A stretch of DNA of 64,000 nucleotides from JACPRL01 sp035573715. Its GTDB lineage: Bacteria > Acidobacteriota > Terriglobia > Acidiferrales > 2-02-FULL-67-57. The notes beneath the pieces are model-generated. The model was given only the letters and a program-made list of their open reading frames with translations. It was not told the DNA's origin and did not search any database. Each line of letters opens with the position of its first letter. Within the stretch, counting starts at the first letter, position 1. Both the position numbers and the translations under genes were made by a program. The DNA is taken from assembly GCA_035573715.1 (NCBI GenBank), contig DATLZZ010000025.1, positions 62,001 through 126,000 of the forward strand, given 5' to 3'. This document shows, one piece after another, positions 43,086 through 50,399 of this stretch.

Positions 43086-43772
43086 TCAGCCGACGAACTT
43101 GTAGCCCACGCCGTGGATGGTCAGGAAAAACCTCGGCTCCTCGGGATTAGGCTCGAGCTTCTGCCGCAGCCGAAGCATGTGCGCATCCACCGTGCGGGTG
43201 GTGGGGTAGTTGTCGTAGCCCCAGACTTCATCCAGCAGGCGGTCGCGGCTCAGCGATTCGCCCGGGTGGGTGAGGAAGTACTTGAGCAGCTCGAATTCCT
43301 TGGTCGAGAAGGGAATCGGCTGGCCGCTGCGGCGCACCTCGTGGCTGCGGAGGTTCACTTCCACATCGGCAAAGGCTACCTTCTCCTGGTCGACCGGCAA
43401 CACGTGGGCGCGGCGCAGCACGGCCTTCACCCGCGCCAGCAGTTCGCGAATCGAGAACGGTTTGGTGACGTAGTCATCGGCGCCCAGTTCCAGCCCGACG
43501 ACCTTGTCCACCTCCTGGCTGCGCGCCGTCAGCAGGATGATGGGCAGCGAGGGCCGCTTGGCCTTGAGCTGCTTGCAGACGTCGAGCCCGCTCATCTTGG
43601 GCATCATCACGTCGAGGATGACTAGGTCGGGCGAATGCGTCAGCGCGCTCTGCAACCCGGCCTCGCCGTCGCCGGCGGTCACCACGTCGTAGCCTTCAAA
43701 CTCGAAGTTGTCGCGCAGCCCGGCCACCATGCTGGGCTCGTCTTCGACGATGAGGATGCGGGTTTTGGACAT
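43086..43772 (-). CDS. OmpR/PhoB-family response regulator
   Basis: A 228-residue DNA-binding response regulator. The receiver has the acidic pair in LIVEDEPSMV, the phospho-acceptor Asp54 in LVILDVMMPKMSG, Thr in ILLTARSQ and Lys in YVTKPFSIRELLARV. The C-terminal winged helix (about 130-228) contains FSTKEFELLKYFLTHPGE and VDAHMLRLRQKLEPNPEEPR. It follows the kinase after three bases and is clearly its partner. The GTAAA direct repeats at 45541-45565 upstream of the kinase are the obvious candidate binding site. Confidence 0.95.
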   Translation of the reverse strand: MSKTRILIVEDEPSMVAGLRDNFEFEGYDVVTAGDGEAGLQSALTHSPDLVILDVMMPKMSGLDVCKQLKAKRPSLPIILLTARSQEVDKVVGLELGADDYVTKPFSIRELLARVKAVLRRAHVLPVDQEKVAFADVEVNLRSHEVRRSGQPIPFSTKEFELLKYFLTHPGESLSRDRLLDEVWGYDNYPTTRTVDAHMLRLRQKLEPNPEEPRFFLTIHGVGYKFVG

Positions 43773-43775
43773 TGG

Positions 43776-45461
43776 TTAATCTCCCGAAGTGGTCTGGCTC
43801 GGCGCCGCCGGGCAATTCACCGGCAGGGCGATGGTAAAGCGGCTGCCGCGACCGACCGCGCTCTCCACGCGTACGGCGCCGCCATGCGCCTGAACGATGT
43901 GGCGCACCAGCGAGAGCCCCAGGCCGCTGCCCTTGGTGTTGTGCACCAGCGGGTCGCCGACGCGGTAGAACTTTTCGAACACCTTGTTCTGCTCCGAGCG
44001 CGGGATACCAATACCGCGGTCGGCGACTTCCAGCTTCACCTCGCCATTGTCGCGCCAGAGCTTCACGCCCAGGTATTTCTCTTTGGGCGAATACTTGACC
44101 GCGTTGTTCACCAGGTTGAGCAGCGAGCGGGCGATGGCCTCGCGGTCGACCCGCAGGCGCGGCACATCGTTCGCCAATTGGACTTCCAGCTGGAAGCCGA
44201 GGTCTTCGATCTGGTAGCGGTAGGTGTCCAGCGTCTCGCGCACCAGCTCGGCCATATCGGTCTCGCGGAAGTCATACTCCTTCTTCCCGGCTTCGATGCG
44301 GCTGAAGTCGAGGATGTTGTTGATGAGCGCGGTCAGCCGCTCGCTTTCTTTGCGGATGATGCGGAAGTATTCCTGGTACTTGTCCGGGTTCACGCGCCCC
44401 ATCTCCAGCGTTTCGGCGAACAACCGCACCAGCGCCAGCGGCGTGCGCAGCTCGTGGGAAACGTTGGAGACGAAATCCGACTTCAGCTTGGCCAGCGCCA
44501 TCTCCCGCGTGACGTTGTGGTAGGTCAGCCAGATCCCACCCGCCATCAGCAACGACAGCGCCCCGAGAATGAAGGCGTAGGTGTGCAGGAAGCTGTGGGC
44601 GATGGCGTTCACCGTTGTGCCGGTGAACTTCACGCCCAGCATCATCGAGCGGAACACGGCGTCGAAGTTGCGTTCCACTTCCGCTTCGCCGTCCCAGCCC
44701 GTGGAAGCGGCCAGCAGCTTTGTGTCCTTGCCCCGTGGCCGGACCATGATGGCCACTTTGGGGTGGTCGGAGTCGGTTCCGCTTTCGTTCTTGAGCGTCG
44801 TCAAGTGGTTCAGCGCCGCGGGGAAAAAGTCGTTCTTCAGATAGTCAGAGTCGAAGATGACGCCGGCCAGCGCTACTTTGTCTCCGGGGAGGTCAGGGGG
44901 CAGGAAGTAGGCGACCACTTGATAGACCTTCTCATCGCCCCGCATCTGCCAGCGCTCGTAGAGTATATACGGATCCGGGTCGCTGCCCTCCATCCGCCGC
45001 AGCTTCAGGACGTAGTCTTTGGCCTCCATCGGCATCCAGGTGGCCATGTTGACGGCGGTGTACTCGGCCTCCTTGCGGAATTCGGGGTTTTGCAGGAGGT
45101 ACTTGCAGGAGCGCAGCGTGAAGCCCTGCTTCGGGTCGAAGTAGAAGGCGTGCGCCAGGCTCGGCCGCGACTCGATCAGCTTCTCCAGCCGCTGCGGCGG
45201 CGGCTCCTGCAGTGCGCCAAACTGCTGGCGAATCTCGCCCACCTGTTGGAACATCCGCTTGTTGATGCGCTTCTCCGCGATGGCCAGGAACTGTTGGAAG
45301 TCGCGCTGGATGGCGGCCTCGATCGTCTTGTCGCGGTAGAGCGAGCGCAGGTTCCACACACTGAATGCAATGAGCGCGGCCGCCGGCAACACAATCGCCA
45401 GCTCCAGCGTCAGCAGCATTCGCATCCGCGCGTCCCAGCGCCACCACTTTTTCTGTTTCAT
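43776..45461 (-). CDS. Membrane sensor histidine kinase
   Basis: A 561-residue kinase. The first membrane helix is at about 18-38 (LELAIVLPAAALIAFSVW), then a large periplasmic domain (about 40-290) without a recognised fold, then a second helix (HTYAFILGALSLLMAGGIWL). HisKA has His336 in VSNVSHELRTPL. HATPase_c has LVNNAVKYSPKEK, VADRGIGIP and GSGLGLSLVRHI. No HAMP domain is evident between helix two and the H box. The nearest relatives by architecture are PhoR-like kinases. It is the first gene of the operon with the regulator. Confidence 0.93.
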   Translation of the reverse strand: MKQKKWWRWDARMRMLLTLELAIVLPAAALIAFSVWNLRSLYRDKTIEAAIQRDFQQFLAIAEKRINKRMFQQVGEIRQQFGALQEPPPQRLEKLIESRPSLAHAFYFDPKQGFTLRSCKYLLQNPEFRKEAEYTAVNMATWMPMEAKDYVLKLRRMEGSDPDPYILYERWQMRGDEKVYQVVAYFLPPDLPGDKVALAGVIFDSDYLKNDFFPAALNHLTTLKNESGTDSDHPKVAIMVRPRGKDTKLLAASTGWDGEAEVERNFDAVFRSMMLGVKFTGTTVNAIAHSFLHTYAFILGALSLLMAGGIWLTYHNVTREMALAKLKSDFVSNVSHELRTPLALVRLFAETLEMGRVNPDKYQEYFRIIRKESERLTALINNILDFSRIEAGKKEYDFRETDMAELVRETLDTYRYQIEDLGFQLEVQLANDVPRLRVDREAIARSLLNLVNNAVKYSPKEKYLGVKLWRDNGEVKLEVADRGIGIPRSEQNKVFEKFYRVGDPLVHNTKGSGLGLSLVRHIVQAHGGAVRVESAVGRGSRFTIALPVNCPAAPSQTTSGD

Positions 45462-45540
45462 GGTTCCTCGCTACCCCTCAATCCAACTTCAAGCGGCGAG
45501 AACTGTACTTCAGGGCCGCGGCTCGATGTGTCATGGCAGG

Positions 45541-45565
45541 GTAAAACCCGGTAAAGAATTGTAAA
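45541..45565. promoter_or_regulatory. Three GTAAA direct repeats at 10-bp steps
   Basis: GTAAA occurs at 45541, 45551 and 45561, exactly one helical turn apart. On the minus strand this reads TTTAC-N5-TTTAC-N5-TTTAC, 80-100 bases upstream of the kinase start. Direct repeats of this spacing are how OmpR/PhoB-family regulators such as Bacillus PhoP bind DNA. It lies in the divergent gap between the two-component operon and the gene at 45732, so it could control both. I find no convincing -35/-10 pair nearby. Confidence 0.5.
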
Positions 45566-45731
45566 AGCGACCTCCGCCCGAGGAACGCCATTCTAAACAA
45601 GATAACGTTTGACGCCGCTGTTTCGTTCGACTTTTTTCCTCTGCGGGGGGCGACTCCTCGCGCTATTTAGGATATTGAAAAACAACGCCATATTACTGCC
45701 CTTGGGTCATCCAACGACAGGAATTGGTATT

Positions 45732-46655
45732 ATGATTCACGATATGCGGAGCTTCCGATTCCTAGTGGCGGGGCTGGTTCTCTCCCTCAGCCTCTCCTAC
45801 CTCCCCGTGACAGGCCAACAACAGGCCGGCCCCAGTGCGGAGGCTACCACCGGTTGGATCTGCGGCGTGGTCACCGACGAGAGCCAGGGGTTCATCGAGG
45901 GAGTGGAAGCGAGGCTTTTCGCTTCCGCGTCCGCTGCGGAGCCGATTGCCCTGGCGGTTTCCGATGCTCACGGTGTGTTCTGTTTTCAGGACGTACCACC
46001 CGGGTTCTACGACCTGCGCGTGAGCAAGGAGCGCTGGCCGCCTCAAGCCTCCCGGCAGGTGGAGGCGCGCGCGGGCCTGCTCAATCGCTTGCTCCCCATT
46101 GAGCTGGAGCTCGAACCCGGCGAGCCTCGGGTGAGTTTCGACGACAGCTTCGATGGCATGCCGCTCAGCCAGGCGCGCAGCGTGATGCACCGCCTGCTCG
46201 ACCAGGGTGATGCCAACAGCATCCGCGAAGCCGCCCGCCGCCTCCTGCCGAAGCGCGGGGTGCGGATTGAGGTGGGCCGCATCGTCTTGGGGAGGGATCC
46301 CAAGCCGCTGTGCGACGAACTGATGCGCCAGGTCGAGTCTTCCTACCTGCCGCCGCTCAAGACGGCGCGCTACATCTATGCGGTGGGAGAACTGGTGGAT
46401 CCGCGCACCAACGACAACGTCATGCGGTTCCTGCTGAGCAAGCTGCGAGACGGCCGCCGCCTGCCCTCTTCGCCCGGCTCGGCAGTCGACGCCGAGCGGC
46501 CTGTCTACGTCAGCGATATCGCCATGGAGGTTTATTCGCGGCTTCAGAACCATGACTTCAAGTGGAAGTATGGCCAGCCGCCGGCGCAGAACCAATCTTC
46601 GATCAGCGCCGCCCGTACCTGGTGGGAGCAGGAACTCGCACGCCGAAAGAAGTAA
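45732..46655 (+). CDS. Exported protein with carboxypeptidase-regulatory-like domain
   Basis: A 307-residue protein. The start is ATG 45732 after AGGA; ATG 45744 is also possible and an upstream extension is unlikely. A signal peptide (FLVAGLVLSLSLSYLPVTG) is followed by a CarboxypepD_reg beta-sandwich (about 30-125: CGVVTDESQGFIEGVEARLF, GVFCFQDVPPGFYDLRVSK). The C-terminal half is helical (SQARSVMHRLLDQGDANSIR), resembling HEAT-like packing, and has no known domain. Function unknown. It is divergent from the two-component operon and may be its target. Confidence 0.78.
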   Translation: MIHDMRSFRFLVAGLVLSLSLSYLPVTGQQQAGPSAEATTGWICGVVTDESQGFIEGVEARLFASASAAEPIALAVSDAHGVFCFQDVPPGFYDLRVSKERWPPQASRQVEARAGLLNRLLPIELELEPGEPRVSFDDSFDGMPLSQARSVMHRLLDQGDANSIREAARRLLPKRGVRIEVGRIVLGRDPKPLCDELMRQVESSYLPPLKTARYIYAVGELVDPRTNDNVMRFLLSKLRDGRRLPSSPGSAVDAERPVYVSDIAMEVYSRLQNHDFKWKYGQPPAQNQSSISAARTWWEQELARRKK

Positions 46656-46748
46656 CCCTCAGGCGAGCTTAGCCCCTGCAGAAGGCGCACGTCGCCCAGC
46701 CGGTTTCCACCGCTTTGTGGCAGCGGAGTCGAAGGGAGCCCCCTGCAG

Positions 46749-47702
46749 TTATTTGTAGAGGTGGGCTACATACTCTGCGTAGCCGTTGTAGGGCAGGGTG
46801 GGGATACGCTGGTTGGTGCCGACGTCTCGTTCAGTGGCCTGCGACCACCGCGGGTGCGGCTTGCGCGGGTTCACGTTGGAGTAGAAATCGTACTCGCTCG
46901 GCGCCACGTCATTCCAGAACGTCGGTGGCTCCTTGCGCACGAACTCAAAGCGCACGATGGACTTGATGGACTTGTAACCGTACTTCCACGGCGTGATCAG
47001 CCGCAGCGGCGCGCCGTTCTGGTTCGGCAGGATGTGCCCGTAGCTGCCCACCACGATCATCGCCAGCTCGTTGGTGGCCTCGGCCATCGTCAGCCCTTCG
47101 TAGTACGGCCACGGGTACCAGGTTTCGTTCTTCTGCCCCGGGGCTTCCTCCGGCCGGTAGAAGCTCACCATCCGCAGGTAACGGGCCGTGCTCTTTGGCT
47201 TCGCCCACTCGACCAGCTTCGCCAGCGGAAACCCGATCCACGGCACCACCGCCGACCAGGCCTCGACGCACCGCAGCCGGTAGATGCGTTCCTCCAGCGT
47301 CATCAGCTTGATGAGCGCGTCAACCTCAATCCGCTTCGGTGCTTCTACTTCGCCCGCGACTTCGATTTCCCACGGGCGCGCCCGGAACCGCTCCGCCAGC
47401 GCCGCCACCCGCTCTTTGTTAGTGGTGAACTCGTAGAAGTTGTTGTAGCCGGCAACGATGCGCTCGTCGGTCACGGGCCGCTCAACCGTGTACTTCGGGT
47501 TGCGCTTGGCCGGGAGCTTCGGCAGATTCGTCATCCCGGGCGGGTCCGGCGCCAGCGCTTGCAGCCAGCCGTTGGCGATGCCCGCCGCCACCCCCACTGC
47601 GACCGCCGAGCCGTGCAGGAACCTTCGCCGCGGACGGTTGATACCTTCCGGCGTGACCTCACGCTCGGGAATCTCCCAACCCTTCGGTACCTTGATGAGC
47701 AC
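46749..47702 (-). CDS. msrP: Protein-methionine-sulfoxide reductase catalytic subunit MsrP (YedY)
   Basis: A 317-residue periplasmic molybdoenzyme that repairs oxidised methionine in envelope proteins. The Tat signal RPRRRFLHGSA follows the usual MLIKVPKGWEIPEREVTPE start. The oxidoreductase molybdopterin domain has the Mo-ligating Cys in YRLRCVEAWSAVVPW and the pterin-binding blocks YGHILPNQNGAPLRL and PWKYGYKSIKSIVRFEF. Its membrane haem partner MsrQ is normally adjacent but is absent here, so the electron donor must be elsewhere. Confidence 0.95.
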   Translation of the reverse strand: MLIKVPKGWEIPEREVTPEGINRPRRRFLHGSAVAVGVAAGIANGWLQALAPDPPGMTNLPKLPAKRNPKYTVERPVTDERIVAGYNNFYEFTTNKERVAALAERFRARPWEIEVAGEVEAPKRIEVDALIKLMTLEERIYRLRCVEAWSAVVPWIGFPLAKLVEWAKPKSTARYLRMVSFYRPEEAPGQKNETWYPWPYYEGLTMAEATNELAMIVVGSYGHILPNQNGAPLRLITPWKYGYKSIKSIVRFEFVRKEPPTFWNDVAPSEYDFYSNVNPRKPHPRWSQATERDVGTNQRIPTLPYNGYAEYVAHLYK

Positions 47703-47787
47703 GCTCGCCTCCGGCGCAACAATCCTGCAGCCAGCGGATTGGATAACTCTAGCACACCCGCGGATGCAGCCAATTGCGCCGGCTAGT

Positions 47788-47817
47788 TTGACACCTTTTC
47801 GCGCTCGTTGTTACAAT
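47788..47817 (+). promoter_or_regulatory. Predicted promoter of the zinc-ribbon/RNase H genes
   Basis: A perfect TTGACA (47788-47793), an 18-base spacer and TACAAT (47812-47817) precede the ATG at 47878 by 60 bases. The leader carries AAGGAG at 47831-47836 and a GTG at 47847 that opens a 19-codon frame overlapping the next start. It is either a leader peptide or chance. Confidence 0.65.
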
Positions 47818-47877
47818 GCAGCTTCAGCTTAAGGAGATCGCGCCACGTGATTCTCCATACTCTCATCGGACGAGGCC

Positions 47878-48618
47878 ATGCTGGCCGACCTCGAACGTCT
47901 GATTGAGCTCCAGCAGGTGGACCTCCGCCTGCATGAACTTCTCCGCCAAATCAAACTGCTTCCTCAGAAACGCCAGCAAGCCCAGCAGGAGCTGGAGCAG
48001 GCGCGCCGGGCGCTCGAGCAGGTGCGCCACGCCTACACCGAGAGCCTCAAGGAGCGCAAGCGCCTCGAGCTCGACGTCCAGCAGTTCAAGGAAAAGATCG
48101 AGAAGCACCGCGCCCAGCTCTACGAGGTCAAGTCCAACGAAGCCTACCGCGCCCTCCAGCACGAGATCGAAGAAGAGCAGAAAAAGATGGCCGCGGCCGA
48201 AGACCGCGTCCTCGAAGCCATGATTGCCATCGAGGACGAGGAGAAGGGAATCAAGACGGGCGAGGCGGAGTTGAAGCAGGTGGAGCAGCGCGTCGCGGCG
48301 GCGGTTCGCGAAATCGATGCTGAAGAAGCCGCGCGCAAGAAAGAAGCCGAAGACCTGACTGCCCAGCGCCAGAAGCTCCGCGCCGGCATCGTCGAAGAGA
48401 CGCTTGAAACCTACGACCGCATCGCTCGCGCCCACGGCGGCATCGCGCTCGCCGAGGCCCGCGAGGAAATCTGCCAGGTCTGCCTGATTCACATCCGCCC
48501 GCAGACCTTCGCCGAGGTTAAGCGCAACGAGCAGATTCATTACTGCGAATCCTGCCACCGCATCCTGTACTACGTCTCCACACCCGCCAACCAGCAACCC
48601 GTCCCCGCCAGCAACTAA
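47878..48618 (+). CDS. Coiled-coil protein with C-terminal C4 zinc ribbon (DUF164 type)
   Basis: A 246-residue cytoplasmic protein. Residues 1-190 form a long Glu/Lys/Gln/Arg coiled-coil hairpin (EQARRALEQVRHAYTESLKE). The C-terminus has a four-Cys ribbon, CQVC...CESC (ICQVCLIHIRPQ, IHYCESCHRILYY). Family members bind nucleic acids or act as adaptors; CsgI/Cdsl-like and flagellar annotations exist, but no single role is established. It is followed after four bases by the RNase H fusion, an association also common elsewhere, suggesting a link to RNA or DNA metabolism. Confidence 0.9.
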   Translation: MLADLERLIELQQVDLRLHELLRQIKLLPQKRQQAQQELEQARRALEQVRHAYTESLKERKRLELDVQQFKEKIEKHRAQLYEVKSNEAYRALQHEIEEEQKKMAAAEDRVLEAMIAIEDEEKGIKTGEAELKQVEQRVAAAVREIDAEEAARKKEAEDLTAQRQKLRAGIVEETLETYDRIARAHGGIALAEAREEICQVCLIHIRPQTFAEVKRNEQIHYCESCHRILYYVSTPANQQPVPASN

Positions 48619-48622
48619 CCAC

Positions 48623-49285
48623 GTGCGCCGACGTTCTCGCAGTCACCCCCTCGCGCCGAGCCCGGTGGCACCGGCCACCGGGGAACGTGCTTCTCGCTTG
48701 TTTGACGATTCGCACGCCACGTCGCCCTCGGACTGCGTCACCGCCACCATTGACGGCGCCGCGCGCGGCAACCCTGGCCCGGCGGCCTACGGCATCGTAT
48801 TCGAGGATTTAAAAGGGAAGCTCCTGGCGCAGCTCAACGGCCGCCTGGGCAAGGCCACCAACAACGTAGCCGAATACGGCGCGCTACTGGCCGCGCTGAA
48901 ACATGCTCGCGAGCGCGGCTGGCGCGCGCTGCGAATCCGCACCGACTCCGAGTTGCTCGCCAATCAAGTCCGCGGTCGCTTCAAGGTCAAGAACGCCGAC
49001 CTGAAACTGCTCCACCAGCAGGCGCACCATCTCATTTCCGGCTTCGCCTTCTTCGCCATCGAAGCCGTTCCCCGCCGCCAAACGCGCGCCGCCGACAAGC
49101 TCGCCAACGCCGCATTAGATGGGCAACCTGCGAAAAGATCTCCGAGCCCGGTGGCACCGGCCACCGGGAAAGCCAAGCGCACAATCCGCGCTGTCTACGA
49201 GAACGGTGTACTTAAGCCCCTCGAACCCCTAGACCTTCCCGACGGCACCGAAGTCGAGCTCCTAATTCGCCGCCGTGCTCGATAA
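48623..49285 (+). CDS. Ribonuclease H-like protein fused to a DUF104 antitoxin-like domain
   Basis: A 220-residue protein from GTG 48623, four bases after the zinc-ribbon gene. Residues 38-165 form an RNase HI domain with all four catalytic acids: Asp in TIDGAARGNPGP, Glu in TNNVAEYGALLAAL, Asp in LRIRTDSELLANQV and Asp in QTRAADKLANAAL. Residues 187-217 are a DUF104/AF2212-like domain (RAVYENGVLKPLEPLDLPDG), normally a small free-standing antitoxin. The leader before RNase H and the linker between the domains both come from a palindromic element and both read SPVAPATG. No toxin gene follows. The domain calls are secure; the biological role of the fusion is unknown. Confidence 0.9.
   Translation: MRRRSRSHPLAPSPVAPATGERASRLFDDSHATSPSDCVTATIDGAARGNPGPAAYGIVFEDLKGKLLAQLNGRLGKATNNVAEYGALLAALKHARERGWRALRIRTDSELLANQVRGRFKVKNADLKLLHQQAHHLISGFAFFAIEAVPRRQTRAADKLANAALDGQPAKRSPSPVAPATGKAKRTIRAVYENGVLKPLEPLDLPDGTEVELLIRRRAR
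48657..48685. repeat. Palindromic element copy 2, in frame at the RNase H N-terminus
   Basis: CGAG, then CCCGGTGGC (48661-48669), ACCG, and GCCACCGGG (48674-48682), a perfect nine-base-pair hairpin. Read in the gene's frame it gives PSPVAPATGE ahead of the catalytic domain. Confidence 0.85.
49143..49170. repeat. Palindromic element copy 3, in frame as the RNase H-DUF104 linker
   Basis: It is identical to copy 2 over CGAG and both arms (49147-49155 and 49160-49168) and the ACCG loop. It is read in the same frame as copy 2, encoding SPSPVAPATGK exactly between the RNase H and DUF104 domains. Confidence 0.88.
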
Positions 49286-49297
49286 TCCTGTCGGAAG

Positions 49298-49347
49298 GGC
49301 ACGGCTTTAGCCGTGCCGATAAGCGCCCCCCGAAGGGCTTTAGCCCC
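49298..49347. terminator. Two TTTA-loop palindromes between convergent genes
   Basis: GGCACGGCT-TT-AGCCGTGCC (49298-49317) and GGGCT-TT-AGCCC (49335-49346) lie between the RNase H fusion and convergent mqnC. Both share the GGCT-TT-AGCC core. They can stop or protect both transcripts. Their shared core suggests a dispersed REP-like family distinct from the CGAGCCCGGT element. Confidence 0.6.
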
Positions 49348-49352
49348 TGAGG

Positions 49353-50399
49353 TTAGTTATAGCGCAGCAGGAAAGAACGGTAGAGATGGTCTCTCTGCGC
49401 GGGGATGAAGCCGGCGTCGCGGATAATGCGGCGCAACTCCGCCTCGGTGGTGCGATTGTGGCAGCCGGCGGCGGAGACCACGTTCTCTTCAATCAGGATG
49501 CTGCCCACGTCGTTGGCGCCGAAGCGCAGCGCCACCTGGCAAATCTTGATACCGGGCGTCAGCCAGCTTGCCTGCACGTTGTCAATGTTGTCGAAATAAA
49601 GCCGCGAAATCGCCAGCGTCTTCAGGTAGTCCACCGCCGTCGGTGGCTCAGGAATCTTTCGACCCAGCGAGGTGTTCTCCGGCTGGAACGCCCAGTGAAT
49701 GAAGGCGGTAAAGCCGCCGGTCTCGTCTTGAAGCCGCCGCAGAGTCTCGAAATGGTTGACGCGGTGCTCGTAGGTCTCTCCGCAGCCCATCATCATCGTG
49801 GCCGTGGTGCGCAGGCCGAGCTGGTGCGCGGTGCGGTGCACCTCGACCCACTCGCCCGCCGTGCACTTGAGGCGCGAGATGCGCCGACGCACTTCGTCGT
49901 CGAGGATTTCCGCTCCGGCGCCGGGGATTGAATCCATCCCCGCGTCGCGCAGTCGCGCAATGGTGTCGCGCAGCGTCAGCCCGCTCAACTCGGCGATGTT
50001 GAGGATCTCCGGCGCCGAGAAGCAGTGCAGGTGCACGCGCGGGTAGCGCTGCCTGATGCCCCGCAGCAGGTTCTCGTACCAGTCAATCTTGAAGTCGGGA
50101 TGCAGCCCGCCCTGAAACAGCACGCCGGTGCCGCCCAGCGCCAGCATTTCGTCAATCTTTTTCGCGATGGTGTCGAGGTCGAGCACATAACCCTCGGCGC
50201 TGCCCGGCGGGCGGTAGAAAGCGCAGAAGGAGCAGTACTCGGTGCAGAAGTTGGTGTAGTTGATGTTGCGGTCGATCTGGTAGGTGACGACGTTTTCCGG
50301 GTGCTTCTGCCGACGCACCTGGTCGGCGGCCTGCCCGACGCCGATGAGGTCGTCGGAGCGAAACAGTTCCAGTGCTTCCTCGCGCGAAAGTCGTGTCAC
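49353..50399 (-). CDS. mqnC: Cyclic dehypoxanthine futalosine synthase
   Basis: Radical SAM enzyme of the futalosine menaquinone pathway that cyclises dehypoxanthine futalosine. It has 348 residues from a GTG that overlaps the mqnA stop (GTGA). The 4Fe-4S motif is CTEYCSFC in INYTNFCTEYCSFCAFYRPP. GGTGVLFQGGLHPD, GMDSIPGAGAEIL and MMMGCGETYEHRV are the conserved MqnC blocks. The final GANDVGSILIEENVVSAAG is a family hallmark shared with MqnE/CofH-like enzymes. Pairing with mqnA supports the assignment. Confidence 0.95.
   Translation of the reverse strand: MTRLSREEALELFRSDDLIGVGQAADQVRRQKHPENVVTYQIDRNINYTNFCTEYCSFCAFYRPPGSAEGYVLDLDTIAKKIDEMLALGGTGVLFQGGLHPDFKIDWYENLLRGIRQRYPRVHLHCFSAPEILNIAELSGLTLRDTIARLRDAGMDSIPGAGAEILDDEVRRRISRLKCTAGEWVEVHRTAHQLGLRTTATMMMGCGETYEHRVNHFETLRRLQDETGGFTAFIHWAFQPENTSLGRKIPEPPTAVDYLKTLAISRLYFDNIDNVQASWLTPGIKICQVALRFGANDVGSILIEENVVSAAGCHNRTTEAELRRIIRDAGFIPAQRDHLYRSFLLRYN

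Noticed and set aside
47847..47906. A GTG leader ORF of 19 codons before the zinc-ribbon gene
   Set aside because: It has an AAGGAG upstream but overlaps the real start out of frame and shows no conserved features. It is mentioned only under the promoter entry.
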